Below are positions 1 through 8,279 of a stretch of 64,000 bases of DNA, in pieces. Position 1 is the stretch's first letter; every line of letters begins with the position of its first letter. Under the pieces are notes generated by a model. It made no database searches and was not told where the DNA came from. It saw only the letters and a program-made list of their open reading frames with translations. A program made the position numbers and the translations under genes. This DNA is from Lentihominibacter butyricus (lineage in GTDB: Bacteria; Bacillota; Clostridia; Peptostreptococcales; Anaerovoracaceae). The stretch lies in contig NZ_JAOQJP010000010.1 in assembly GCF_025567305.1 (NCBI RefSeq), forward strand, positions 62,001-126,000. Direction: 5' to 3'.

Positions 1-25
1 GGAAAAGAGGCAAAAGGAGAGACAT

Positions 26-928
26 ATGAAATACAGGACGGATCTTGCACTGGAAATGAAGGAAATGATCGATGAAGAAAACGCAGAGCGCGAAGCTTCA
101 GGTGTGATCGACGGGATCGTCATCGATGAGATCGACCGTGGAAACGGAGTGAAGGTAACGAGGATAGAGATCACGAACGAGTCGGGCGCCAGGCGGATGG
201 AAAAGCCCGTTGGAAATTATATCACGATAGAGGCTGAAGGCATAATCGAAGAGACCGAAGACATCAAGGAAAAAGTAGAGAACGTGCTTGCGGAGGAGCT
301 CAGCCGGCTGATAAGATTTCACTACTACCTCAACGTGCTCGTCGCAGGGCTGGGAAACAGCGCAGTGACTCCTGATTCGCTCGGACCGCAGACGGCGTCC
401 AGGATAAGAGTAACGAACCATCTGTTCGAAATGTTCGGAGCGGACGGCGATGATGAGATGGCCAGAGTCAGCTGCATAGCCCCGGGAGTGACAGCTGTCA
501 CAGGCATGGAGACGGCGGAGCTTGTGAAAAAGACCGCAGAGCTCGTCGAGCCGGAAGTGATAATAGTGATAGACTCGCTGGCGGCGCGTGACATAAAGCG
601 TCTGAGCACGACGATACAGATAACGGATACAGGGATATCGCCGGGAGCCGGCATGGGAAACAGACGGACGGGCATAAACAGTGAGACGTCAGGTGCAAAA
701 GTCGTCGCCATAGGCGTGCCTACGGTAATAGACGTCACCACGGTGATAAGGGACGCGCTGGCAGGCGGCCCGGGCAGCACGGGTACGGAGGAGACCGAGG
801 CTTATATAAAGGAGCACGAAGCGCAGATGATCGTGACATCTACGGACATAGACACGATCATAAAAGATTTTTCGGACATAATATCAAATGGAATAAATAA
901 AACACTGCACCCCGGCATATATTCGTAA
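26..928 (+). CDS. gpr: Spore germination protease GPR
   Basis: GPR is the aspartic-like endopeptidase that degrades small acid-soluble spore proteins when spores germinate. It is made in the forespore as a zymogen. The 300-residue product starts with the typical RTDLALE segment, where the short propeptide is removed in the family. It also carries the conserved core around GLGNSAVTPDSLGP, the APGV segment and the acidic IVIDSLAARD stretch. A ribosome-binding site (aaaggaga) lies just before the ATG. It is somewhat shorter than the Bacillus proteins but complete in frame. The next gene is spoIIP 22 bases downstream, the classical gpr-spoIIP pair. This makes a forespore-expressed operon likely, although no promoter is visible because the window begins 25 bases upstream. 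Confidence 0.95.
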   Translation: MKYRTDLALEMKEMIDEENAEREASGVIDGIVIDEIDRGNGVKVTRIEITNESGARRMEKPVGNYITIEAEGIIEETEDIKEKVENVLAEELSRLIRFHYYLNVLVAGLGNSAVTPDSLGPQTASRIRVTNHLFEMFGADGDDEMARVSCIAPGVTAVTGMETAELVKKTAELVEPEVIIVIDSLAARDIKRLSTTIQITDTGISPGAGMGNRRTGINSETSGAKVVAIGVPTVIDVTTVIRDALAGGPGSTGTEETEAYIKEHEAQMIVTSTDIDTIIKDFSDIISNGINKTLHPGIYS

Positions 929-950
929 AAGAAACTTCAGGAGGACAACT

Positions 951-1868
951 ATGGAAAAGAAAAACAGGATGCTCTTTCTTGTCGCGGCAGTGGTGTTCAT
1001 ATGCTCTACTGCGTTTTTTCTTAAAACAGATCCTGCCTCTGCGCTCAGATCGGCGTGGATAGACGAAAAAAAGCTGGGAGAGATATGCATCGGGCAGGTC
1101 ACGAGAGTGACGGATGCCGGCGAGGGAGAGCTTTCCGCAGAAAAAAACGCGGGGAAAGACACGGCGGGCAGAGATGACGCCGGAAGCGGCGATAAAAGCA
1201 GTGAAGAGAAGAACGACACGGACGGCAGTAAAAAATCAGGTGACGAGAACATCGTCGTGACAGGCGATCCGCTCGTGATAATATATCATACGCACAGTAC
1301 AGAATCATATATGCCGTACAGTGAGAGCAACTATCACCGGGAGGAAGAGGAAGGCACGGTGCGTGACGTCGGGAACGTGCTTGAGACGGAACTCAAGAAA
1401 AAAGGTATAAATGTCATACACGACAGGACTTTACATGACAGACCGTCGTACAACGAATCGTACAGCCGGTCGCTCGAGACGGTGCAGGCGCTCACTGCAA
1501 AATACCCGAAGGCTGTGTATGTGATAGACCTTCACAGAGACGCGGCGGCAGCCTCGGCCACAGAGGGGAAGTACCTGGAGATAGATGGAAAGCGGGTCGC
1601 AAAGTTCAGCATGGTAGTGGGACAGCAGAATGACAACTACACGGAGCTTTACGCATTTGCAAAAAAAGTGAGCGAGAGATCAGAGGCGCTGCACAAAGGC
1701 TACGGCGGCGCGATCATAGAACAGAACTACAGATATAATGAATTCGTGAGCGACAGGGCGCTGCTGCTGGAGATAGGCAACAACAAGAACACTATAGAGG
1801 AGACAAGGCTATGCGCGAAATATTTTGCGGAAGTGCTTGCGGGCATAATAAAGGAGGAACAGCAGTAG
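951..1868 (+). CDS. spoIIP: Stage II sporulation protein P
   Basis: SpoIIP is the peptidoglycan amidase/endopeptidase of the SpoIIDMP engulfment complex, anchored in the mother-cell membrane. The 305-residue product has an N-terminal membrane anchor (about residues 7-25). A charged low-complexity linker rich in Asp, Lys, Ser and Glu follows (about 55-100). The C-terminal catalytic domain contains the zinc-ligand motif YHTHSTESY, the VIDLHRDA segment and LLLEIGNNKN near the end, all typical of the family. A good ribosome-binding site (aggaggacaac) precedes the ATG. It lies directly behind gpr. The linker is low in complexity and probably evolves fast. Confidence 0.94.
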   Translation: MEKKNRMLFLVAAVVFICSTAFFLKTDPASALRSAWIDEKKLGEICIGQVTRVTDAGEGELSAEKNAGKDTAGRDDAGSGDKSSEEKNDTDGSKKSGDENIVVTGDPLVIIYHTHSTESYMPYSESNYHREEEEGTVRDVGNVLETELKKKGINVIHDRTLHDRPSYNESYSRSLETVQALTAKYPKAVYVIDLHRDAAAASATEGKYLEIDGKRVAKFSMVVGQQNDNYTELYAFAKKVSERSEALHKGYGGAIIEQNYRYNEFVSDRALLLEIGNNKNTIEETRLCAKYFAEVLAGIIKEEQQ

Positions 1869-1886
1869 GAAAGGAGGACGGACAGG

Positions 1887-2024
1887 ATGAAAAAGACCAT
1901 CGTGGAGATGCTGCTCGTGTTCGTGATTTTTTTCATGGGAACTGCGGGCGTGCTGATACTTGATAATATATGTATGGAAACGACCGGTGCGGGAGGAAAA
2001 TTAGTTTTGCATGTTGATAATTAG
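1887..2024 (+). CDS. 45-residue single-pass membrane peptide
   Basis: This small open frame has a strong ribosome-binding site (aaggagg, 1871-1877) and begins MKKTIVEMLL. One hydrophobic segment follows (about residues 5-26), then a short polar tail ending in HVDN. It sits between spoIIP and lepA in the same direction, with only 18 bases after the spoIIP stop. I do not recognise a family. Its position suggests co-transcription with gpr-spoIIP and possibly a forespore or engulfment-related role, but that is inference from context only. A good Shine-Dalgarno sequence and a clear transmembrane profile make it more than a chance frame. Confidence 0.5.
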   Translation: MKKTIVEMLLVFVIFFMGTAGVLILDNICMETTGAGGKLVLHVDN

Positions 2025-2075
2025 ACATTTTTCCAGTAAAATACAAGATATAAATCAACAGTTTGAGAGGCAGAA

Positions 2076-3887
2076 ATGAAAGATTATCAGAAGTATATAA
2101 GAAATTTTAGCATAATAGCGCACATAGACCACGGAAAATCTACGCTCGCGGACAGGATCATAGAGAAGACAGGTCTCGTTTCGAAACGTGAGATGAGGGA
2201 ACAGTTCTTGGACAATATGGAGCTTGAGAGAGAAAGAGGCATCACGATCAAGCTGCAGACCACGCGTCTGATCTTCAATTCCAGAGACGGAAATGAATAC
2301 GTGTTCAATCTCATAGATACTCCGGGACATGTCGACTTCACGTATGAGGTGTCGCGAAGTCTGGCGGCGTGCGAGGGCGCGGTGCTCGTGGTGGATGCGA
2401 CGCAGGGCGTGGAGGCTCAGACTCTGGCCAACGTGTATCTGGCGATGGATGAAGACCTGGAGATAATGCCGATACTCAACAAGATAGACCTGCCGTCCGC
2501 AAGACCCGACGAGGTCAAGCAGGAGATAGAGGACGTGATAGGCGTGGAGGCTCAGGACGCTCCGCTGGTTTCGGCAAAGGAGGGGACCGGTATAGAGGAG
2601 CTGCTGGAAAAGATCGTCACTGACATACCTGCGCCTGAGGGAGACGAGCACGGCAAGCTGAAAGCTCTTATATTCGACTCGTACTACGACAATTACAAGG
2701 GAGTCGTGATATATACGAGGGTGTTCGACGGAACTGTGAAGGAAGGCGACACGATAAGGCTGATGAATGCCGGCAAGGAGTACGAGGTCACAGAGGTCGG
2801 CGTGTATTCGCCGGGGCCTGTGGAATGCAGAACTCTGAGAGCGGGCGAGGTAGGATACATATGCGCGAGCATAAAACAGGTGTCCGACGCCAGAGTCGGT
2901 GATACGATCACACTGGCGGACGATCCTACGGAAGAGCCGCTTCCGGGATACAAGAAGGTGCAGCCGATGGTGTACTGTGGTATCTATCCGGCTGAGGGAG
3001 AAAAATACGAGAACGTCAAGGATGCACTGGAAAAGCTGCAGGTAAATGACGCAGCTTTCCACTTTGAGCCCGAGACGTCTACAGCGCTGGGATTCGGATT
3101 CAGATGCGGGTTCCTGGGGCTGCTGCACATGGAGATCATCGTGGAAAGGCTGGAGCGTGAATTCGATCTGGCTGTCGTGACGACGTCTCCGAGCGTTATA
3201 TACAAGGTAGTTATGACCGACGGCAGCATCCAGATGGTGCAGAACCCGTCGAACCTGCCGGACGCTGTGCTGATAGACCATATAGAAGAACCGATGGTGA
3301 AGGCTGACATAATGGTACCTAAGGAATACGTGGGCAACATAATGGAGATATGCCAGGAGAGACGAGGCAGGATGCTCCATATGGAATACATCACCGAAAA
3401 CAGAGTGAACCTGCACTACGATATGCCGCTCAATGAGGTGATATACGATTTCTTCGATGCACTGAAGTCGAAGACCAGGGGATACGGATCGCTCGATTAC
3501 GAATTCACGAGATACGAGCCGTCAAAGGTGGTCAAGCTCGACATACTGCTCAACAAGGAGATGGTCGACGCATTTTCCATGATCGTGCACGAGTCAAAGG
3601 CCTATGCGAGGGGACGATTCGTGTGCTCCAAGCTGAAAGAGATAATACCTATGCATCAGTTCGAGGTGCCTATACAGGCTTCGATCGGACAGAAGGTCAT
3701 CGCGAGAGAGACTGTCAGAGCATACAGGAAGGACGTAATAGCCAAGTGCTACGGAGGAGACATATCGAGAAAGAAAAAGCTGCTTGAGAAACAGAAGGAA
3801 GGAAAGAAGCGAATGCGGCAGTTCGGTACCGTGGAGGTACCGCAGGAAGCGTTTACTGCGGTGTTGAAATATGACGACAACAAATAA
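2076..3887 (+). CDS. lepA: Elongation factor 4 (back-translocating GTPase LepA)
   Basis: LepA/EF4 is a ribosome-associated translational GTPase that acts on stalled or mis-translocated ribosomes. The 603-residue length is normal for the family. The G domain starts with the P-loop AHIDHGKSTLADR (about residues 14-26). It continues with the DTPGHVDF switch II motif and NKID. The EF-G-like domains follow, and the LepA-specific C-terminal domain carries GGDISRKKKLLEKQK. The gene is followed by hemW with a 17-base overlap, an arrangement common in Firmicutes, so the two are probably translationally coupled. Confidence 0.97.
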   Translation: MKDYQKYIRNFSIIAHIDHGKSTLADRIIEKTGLVSKREMREQFLDNMELERERGITIKLQTTRLIFNSRDGNEYVFNLIDTPGHVDFTYEVSRSLAACEGAVLVVDATQGVEAQTLANVYLAMDEDLEIMPILNKIDLPSARPDEVKQEIEDVIGVEAQDAPLVSAKEGTGIEELLEKIVTDIPAPEGDEHGKLKALIFDSYYDNYKGVVIYTRVFDGTVKEGDTIRLMNAGKEYEVTEVGVYSPGPVECRTLRAGEVGYICASIKQVSDARVGDTITLADDPTEEPLPGYKKVQPMVYCGIYPAEGEKYENVKDALEKLQVNDAAFHFEPETSTALGFGFRCGFLGLLHMEIIVERLEREFDLAVVTTSPSVIYKVVMTDGSIQMVQNPSNLPDAVLIDHIEEPMVKADIMVPKEYVGNIMEICQERRGRMLHMEYITENRVNLHYDMPLNEVIYDFFDALKSKTRGYGSLDYEFTRYEPSKVVKLDILLNKEMVDAFSMIVHESKAYARGRFVCSKLKEIIPMHQFEVPIQASIGQKVIARETVRAYRKDVIAKCYGGDISRKKKLLEKQKEGKKRMRQFGTVEVPQEAFTAVLKYDDNK

Positions 3888-5022
3888 ACTGGGGATATAT
3901 CTTCATATACCGTTTTGTGCGAGAAAATGCAGATACTGTGATTTTCTGTCGTTCAGCTGTAGCAGCAGTAAAGTCTTTTCGGAATACACAAAGGCTCTGA
4001 TCCGCGAGATCAGGATCAGGTCCGACAGCTGGCGATATCGCGAGGTGGACAGCATATATATAGGAGGCGGCACGCCGTCTCTTTTTTCGGAGTGGGACAT
4101 GGGCCGGATCGTGGACTGCCTGAAAGACAATTTCAATGTGGCGCATGATGCGGAAATAACCATAGAAGCGAATCCTGCGACACTTTCCGATGAAAAGATG
4201 GAGCGTTATCTCCGAAAGGGCATCAACAGGCTGAGCATAGGCGTCCAGTCTTTTGACAATCACATGCTGGACGTGCTCGGCAGGATACATAACAAGAACG
4301 ATGCGTTTTACGCTTTTCAGAGAGCCAGGAAGGCGGGCTTCGACAATATAAACCTGGATCTGATGTTCGCGATACCGGGGCAGACCATGAAAATGTGGAA
4401 AGATACGGTGAGGCAGTGCATTTTCCTGAAACCGTCGCACATATCTCTGTACAGCCTGCAGATCGAGGAAGGCACCGAGTTTTACAAGATGATATATGAA
4501 AGAGGCGAGCTCGAGCCTGTGCCGGAGATCACGGACCGCGAGATGTATCATGCAGCGCTCAGGATGATGAAAGCTGCGGGCTACGAACGGTATGAGATAT
4601 CGAACTGCGCGCTGCCGGGGTTCCGAAGCCGTCACAATACCAAGTACTGGTCATACGACGAGTATCTGGGGCTCGGTCTTGGTGCAAGCTCGTTCGTGGA
4701 CGGCGCCAGACTGAAAAATCACGACAAGATGTACGATTATATAAGAGATCTCAATCAGAACAAGGCGCCTGTGGACGAGGAGAGCACCGAAGTCTACAAG
4801 CCTCGTGAAGAGATGGGGATATTCGTGTTCACAGGACTGAGAAAAGCCGAAGGGATAAGTCTTGAAGAATTCAGACAGACATTCCGCGAGGATTTTTTCA
4901 GCATTTATGACAGAGACATACTAAATAGATATAAAGGATTGCTGATCCTGAACGGGGACAGGCTGTACCTCACAGAAAGAGGCGTGGACATTTCCAACAG
5001 GATCATGATGGAGTTTATCTGA
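3871..5022 (+). CDS. hemW: Radical SAM protein HemW (heme chaperone-type)
   Basis: HemW is the radical-SAM relative of coproporphyrinogen III dehydrogenase and works as a heme-binding chaperone. In many anaerobes it is annotated as an oxygen-independent coproporphyrinogen oxidase-like protein. The 383-residue protein begins with the 4Fe-4S/SAM motif CARKCRYCDF (Cys16, Cys20, Cys23). Phe rather than Cys follows that motif, which favours HemW over HemN. The GGGTPS motif and a HemN C-terminal domain follow. The ATG lies inside the end of lepA, in another frame. The stop codon overlaps the start of glpK, so lepA-hemW-glpK appear to be one transcript. Confidence 0.93.
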   Translation: MTTTNKLGIYLHIPFCARKCRYCDFLSFSCSSSKVFSEYTKALIREIRIRSDSWRYREVDSIYIGGGTPSLFSEWDMGRIVDCLKDNFNVAHDAEITIEANPATLSDEKMERYLRKGINRLSIGVQSFDNHMLDVLGRIHNKNDAFYAFQRARKAGFDNINLDLMFAIPGQTMKMWKDTVRQCIFLKPSHISLYSLQIEEGTEFYKMIYERGELEPVPEITDREMYHAALRMMKAAGYERYEISNCALPGFRSRHNTKYWSYDEYLGLGLGASSFVDGARLKNHDKMYDYIRDLNQNKAPVDEESTEVYKPREEMGIFVFTGLRKAEGISLEEFRQTFREDFFSIYDRDILNRYKGLLILNGDRLYLTERGVDISNRIMMEFI

Positions 5023-6515
5023 TGAAAAAGAAATACATAATGGCGCTCGATCAGGGTACGACGAGTGCGAGATGCATACTTTACGACAGGCAGGGCAGGC
5101 AGATCAGCGTTGCTCAGAAGGAATTCAGACAGATATATCCGCACGAAGGATGGGTCGAGCACGATCCGATGGATATATGGTCGACTCAGATCGGAGTCGC
5201 TCAGGAGGCGCTGCTCAAGACTGACGCTACATATGAAGATATAGATTCCATAGGGATAACGAATCAGCGCGAGACCACGATAGTGTGGGACAGAGTGACC
5301 GGCGAGCCTGTGTACAACGCCATAGTCTGGCAGTGCAGGAGGACGTCGGAGTTCTGTGACGAGCTCAAATCGAGAGGACTTGAGGACTTTTTCAGGAAAA
5401 AGACAGGACTTCTGATAGACCCGTATTTTTCCGCGACGAAGCTGAAGTGGATACTGGAGAATGTCGATGGCGCATATGAGCGTGCGAGGAACGGCGAGCT
5501 GCTTTTCGGCACGATAGAGACGTGGCTGATATGGAGACTTACCGGCGGAAAGGTCCATGTGACTGACTATTCGAATGCATCGAGAACGATGATGTTCAAT
5601 ATACATACGCTTAAATGGGACGAGGAGATACTCGCGGAGCTGGATATCCCGGCGTGTATGCTTCCCGAGCCGTGCCCTTCCAGCATGGTATTCGGTGAAA
5701 GCAGCCCTCTGATATTCGGAGGCCCTGTAAAAATAGCAGGTGCGGCCGGAGATCAGCAGTCTGCGCTTTTCGGACAGGCCTGCTTCAAGGAGGGAGAGGC
5801 AAAGAACACATACGGCACCGGCGGATTCATGCTGGTGAATACGGGAGAGACTCCTGTCGAGTCGAGAAACGGCCTGCTGACGACCATAGCCTGGGGGCTT
5901 GACGGCAAAGTGTGCTATGCGCTGGAAGGCTCGGTATTCGTTTCGGGCGCTACGATACAGTGGTTGCGCGATGAGGTGAGGATACTCGACAATGCGGCGG
6001 AGTCTGAAAAAATAGCCAGATCCGTCGATGATACGGCAGGTGCATACATCGTGCCGGCCTTCACGGGGCTGGGAGCTCCGTACTGGGATCCGTACGCCAG
6101 AGGCGCGCTGATGGGACTGACCCGCGGTGTGAACAAAAATCATATAGTCAGGGCCGCGCTCGAGTCGATGGCCTACCAGACATATGATCTGATGAACTCG
6201 ATGACAGAGGATATGGGATATGAGATAAAGACGTTCAAGGTGGACGGCGGGGCGTGTGCGAATGATTTTCTGCTGGAATTCCAGTCGGATATCATAAACA
6301 TGCCGCTTTACAGACCGGAATGCATAGAGACCACATCGCTGGGTGCAGCGTATCTGGCGGGCCTTGCGACCGGCTACTGGAAAAACACAGACGATATCAT
6401 CTCTAACTGGCAGATAAACAATATATTCAGACCTGATATGGATGAAGAAAGGAGACAAACGCTCATCGACGGATGGCACAGAGCTGTAAAGTGCACTCTC
6501 GGATGGGCGAAATAA
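5022..6515 (+). CDS. glpK: Glycerol kinase
   Basis: GlpK phosphorylates glycerol to sn-glycerol 3-phosphate in the cytoplasm. The 497-residue length is standard. FGGY-kinase signatures are clear: LDQGTTSARC at the N-terminus, the substrate segment WQCRRTSEFC, GAAGDQQSALFGQ in the middle, and the C-terminal KVDGGACANDFLLEFQSD. The ATG overlaps the hemW stop (TGATG at 5020-5024), which implies translational coupling. No glycerol facilitator or glycerol-3-phosphate dehydrogenase gene is in the window. It is followed by a thiT-like gene after six bases, a less usual partner. Confidence 0.96.
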   Translation: MKKKYIMALDQGTTSARCILYDRQGRQISVAQKEFRQIYPHEGWVEHDPMDIWSTQIGVAQEALLKTDATYEDIDSIGITNQRETTIVWDRVTGEPVYNAIVWQCRRTSEFCDELKSRGLEDFFRKKTGLLIDPYFSATKLKWILENVDGAYERARNGELLFGTIETWLIWRLTGGKVHVTDYSNASRTMMFNIHTLKWDEEILAELDIPACMLPEPCPSSMVFGESSPLIFGGPVKIAGAAGDQQSALFGQACFKEGEAKNTYGTGGFMLVNTGETPVESRNGLLTTIAWGLDGKVCYALEGSVFVSGATIQWLRDEVRILDNAAESEKIARSVDDTAGAYIVPAFTGLGAPYWDPYARGALMGLTRGVNKNHIVRAALESMAYQTYDLMNSMTEDMGYEIKTFKVDGGACANDFLLEFQSDIINMPLYRPECIETTSLGAAYLAGLATGYWKNTDDIISNWQINNIFRPDMDEERRQTLIDGWHRAVKCTLGWAK

Positions 6516-6521
6516 TGATTT

Positions 6522-7151
6522 ATGGATATTCAGACATTTTTTGATTCACTTGCAGGACAGCTCACGGTGGCGGGCGTCATAGTGATACTGTTCGCTGCGA
6601 TACTTTATTCCGGAAAGGGCAAACCTACGGATACCAAGGCTCTTGCGATTTCCGCGCTTCTAGTGGCGCTTTCGCTGATACTCAATCAGCTCGTAATATT
6701 CAGGATGCCTCAGGGAGGCAGCATAACAGTGTTCTCTATGGTACCGATAGTGCTGTGCGCATATTTCTTCGGTGTGAGGAGAGGTCTTCTGGCCGGGATG
6801 TGCGTAGGACTGATATCACTGATATTCAATCCGTACGTGATACATCCGATACAGCTGCTGCTTGATTATCCGCTGGCATTCGGCTCCCTGGCGCTGGGAG
6901 GCATATTCGCCGCGAAGAAAAACGGACTGATCAAAGGCTACATATTCGGTATATTCTGCCGTTACATATGCGCCGTGCTTTCAGGTGTGATATTCTTCGG
7001 GGAATATGCTCCGGAAGGATTCAATGCATTCACATGGTCTATCTGGTACAATTTCACGTACGTTGCCGTGGAGGGAGCGATATCTGTGGCTCTGCTGTGC
7101 ATACCGCAGGTGAAGCACATGTTCGAGCGTCTCAGGGCCTCGCTCGGCTGA
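6522..7151 (+). CDS. thiT: ECF-type thiamine transporter S component (ThiT family)
   Basis: ThiT is the membrane-embedded thiamine-binding subunit of an energy-coupling-factor transporter. It works with a shared EcfA/EcfA'/EcfT module encoded elsewhere. The 209-residue protein has about six hydrophobic segments. The family signature RMPQGGSITVFSMVP is present, as is an acidic/aromatic stretch near the C-terminus (GEYAPEGFN, WSIWYNFTYV) that forms the thiamine site in relatives. The gene converges on a thiamine pyrophosphokinase gene only four bases away. The pair would import thiamine and convert it to the diphosphate. I see no TPP riboswitch nearby. Confidence 0.88.
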   Translation: MDIQTFFDSLAGQLTVAGVIVILFAAILYSGKGKPTDTKALAISALLVALSLILNQLVIFRMPQGGSITVFSMVPIVLCAYFFGVRRGLLAGMCVGLISLIFNPYVIHPIQLLLDYPLAFGSLALGGIFAAKKNGLIKGYIFGIFCRYICAVLSGVIFFGEYAPEGFNAFTWSIWYNFTYVAVEGAISVALLCIPQVKHMFERLRASLG

Positions 7152-7155
7152 CAGA

Positions 7156-7797
7156 TCATTTTTTAGATATCACGATGAGCAGTGTGCCGTCATCCATAGA
7201 GATGGCGGCATTTTTATTATCTGAAAATTCATTGCTGACGCCGAGCGGAAAATCGCTTGTCAGAATGTGATTAGTCAGCTCATATTTTGCATCCTTTATG
7301 CACAATCCTGTGGTTTTTGGGGTGAGTGAAAATACTGAAAAATAACTATTGGCCGCGAATGGGATTATAAAGTTGCTGTCTTTTTTTGAATCCAGTATGA
7401 AGCATTCATTCATTCCGTCGAGCATGACGAGCTTTTCAAAGTACATGTCATAGTGAAAAAGCAGCTGCAGATTTGCAACAGTGTGGTCAAGACGGCCGCC
7501 CATGCCTCCTATTATTTCCAATTCAGTAAATTCTGACTCGACGGCTGTCTTGATCGCGAGTTCGAGGTCCGTAAAATCCTTTTCTGGCTTAAACCTTTTG
7601 ATTTCAATATCTCCGGGAAGTGCCCCGCTGATCGAATCAAAATCTCCGAGAATCAGATCTGGCCGAATTCCCTGAACCGTTGCAATATCATAGCCTCCGT
7701 CCGTGCAAATAACATAATCTTCAGAATTTACCCTGCTATTTATGTCGATCTCGTTTTCGATGAATGATGTGATGATAAATGCCTTGCTCATTTTCAA
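7156..7797 (-). CDS. thiN: Thiamine pyrophosphokinase
   Basis: This enzyme transfers pyrophosphate from ATP to thiamine, giving thiamine diphosphate directly. The 213-residue protein has the family motifs CTDGGYD, PDLILGDFDS (metal and ATP binding), KDFTDLELA and GGMGGRLDHT. The start has a well-placed Shine-Dalgarno sequence (ggaggt in the minus direction, near 7803). It converges on the ThiT-like transporter gene, so uptake and activation of thiamine are side by side. The gene is noticeably more AT-rich than the preceding core genes. The symbol thiN/tpk is by family only. Confidence 0.9.
   Translation of the reverse strand: MKMSKAFIITSFIENEIDINSRVNSEDYVICTDGGYDIATVQGIRPDLILGDFDSISGALPGDIEIKRFKPEKDFTDLELAIKTAVESEFTELEIIGGMGGRLDHTVANLQLLFHYDMYFEKLVMLDGMNECFILDSKKDSNFIIPFAANSYFSVFSLTPKTTGLCIKDAKYELTNHILTSDFPLGVSNEFSDNKNAAISMDDGTLLIVISKK
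7185..7215 (+). terminator. Intrinsic terminator for the lepA-thiT transcript
   Basis: A 9-bp stem with one G-U pair (7185-7193 with 7202-7210) is followed by TTTTT. It lies inside the 3' end of the convergent thiamine pyrophosphokinase gene, a common economical arrangement for tail-to-tail genes. Confidence 0.55.
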
Positions 7798-7839
7798 AAA
7801 TTACCTCCGTTTTTTGATGTTATTGATAATTATAACCTC

Positions 7840-7868
7840 TTGAAAAAGCCGAAAGCAAGATATATAAT
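7840..7868 (+). promoter_or_regulatory. Sigma-A promoter for the nfu-like gene
   Basis: TTGAAA (7840-7845) and TATAAT (7863-7868) are separated by 17 bases. They lie 35 bases upstream of the chosen start codon and divergent to the thiamine pyrophosphokinase gene. Confidence 0.7.
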
Positions 7869-7902
7869 AGCACTGTAACAACGGTTAATGAGAGGTGACA
7901 TT

Positions 7903-8184
7903 ATGGAAGAACGAATCAGAAAAGTGCTGAAGGAGAAAGTCGATCCGGTTCTGGCCGCGCATTACGGCGGAGCTATCCTTACCGACTACAGAGACGGTGT
8001 GGCTATGGTCAGACTTACAGGCTCATGTGCTTCATGTCCGTCAGCCCAGTCCACTATCGAAGAAGTAGTGAAGGCTATTGTTACAGAAAACATACCGGAG
8101 ATAAAGGACGTCGTACTCGACGATTCGATCAGTGAAGACCTGCTCGATATGGCAAGGAAAATTTTACACAAAGAAAATCATTGA
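7903..8184 (+). CDS. NifU-like (NFU domain) Fe-S scaffold protein
   Basis: NFU-domain proteins carry and deliver 4Fe-4S clusters. The 93-residue product has the diagnostic CASCPSAQST motif (CxxC) in the middle of a single C-terminal-type NFU domain and nothing else. I chose the ATG at 7903 because agaggtg lies 6-12 bases ahead. The in-frame ATG at 7888 has no ribosome-binding site. The gene ends just before the promoter of abfD, whose product needs a 4Fe-4S cluster, so a supply role for the dehydratase is an attractive inference. General housekeeping Fe-S delivery is equally possible. Confidence 0.88.
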   Translation: MEERIRKVLKEKVDPVLAAHYGGAILTDYRDGVAMVRLTGSCASCPSAQSTIEEVVKAIVTENIPEIKDVVLDDSISEDLLDMARKILHKENH

Positions 8185-8209
8185 TTTTTTCCGAAGTGTT
8201 TTGTAAAAT
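8181..8209 (+). promoter_or_regulatory. Probable promoter of the 4-hydroxybutyrate cluster
   Basis: TTGATT (8181-8186) and TAAAAT (8204-8209) are separated by 17 bases. The -35 element overlaps the stop of the preceding nfu-like gene. It would give a leader of about 65 bases before abfD. Confidence 0.5.
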
Positions 8210-8279
8210 CGTTAATGATTTCTCAGTAAGCAATCAAGCGTACGGAGAAATTAAATATAACCAAAGGAGTGATTTTAAT

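Noticed and set aside
2055..3416. A 453-codon open frame on the minus strand opposite lepA
   Set aside because: It lies entirely antisense to a well-matched lepA, has no recognisable domain, and its composition (His, Arg, Leu, Ser rich) is that of a shadow frame.
4905..6479. A 524-codon open frame antisense to glpK
   Set aside because: Shadow of a gene with full kinase signatures; no ribosome-binding site or known motif.
7798..7902. TPP riboswitch for the thiamine genes
   Set aside because: I looked for the conserved CTGAGA and ACCTGA-type segments upstream of thiT and thiamine pyrophosphokinase and found none.
8181..8279. A 33-codon N-terminal extension of AbfD
   Set aside because: The ATG at 8280 has a good ribosome-binding site and gives exactly the known 490-residue protein with ligands at the known numbers.
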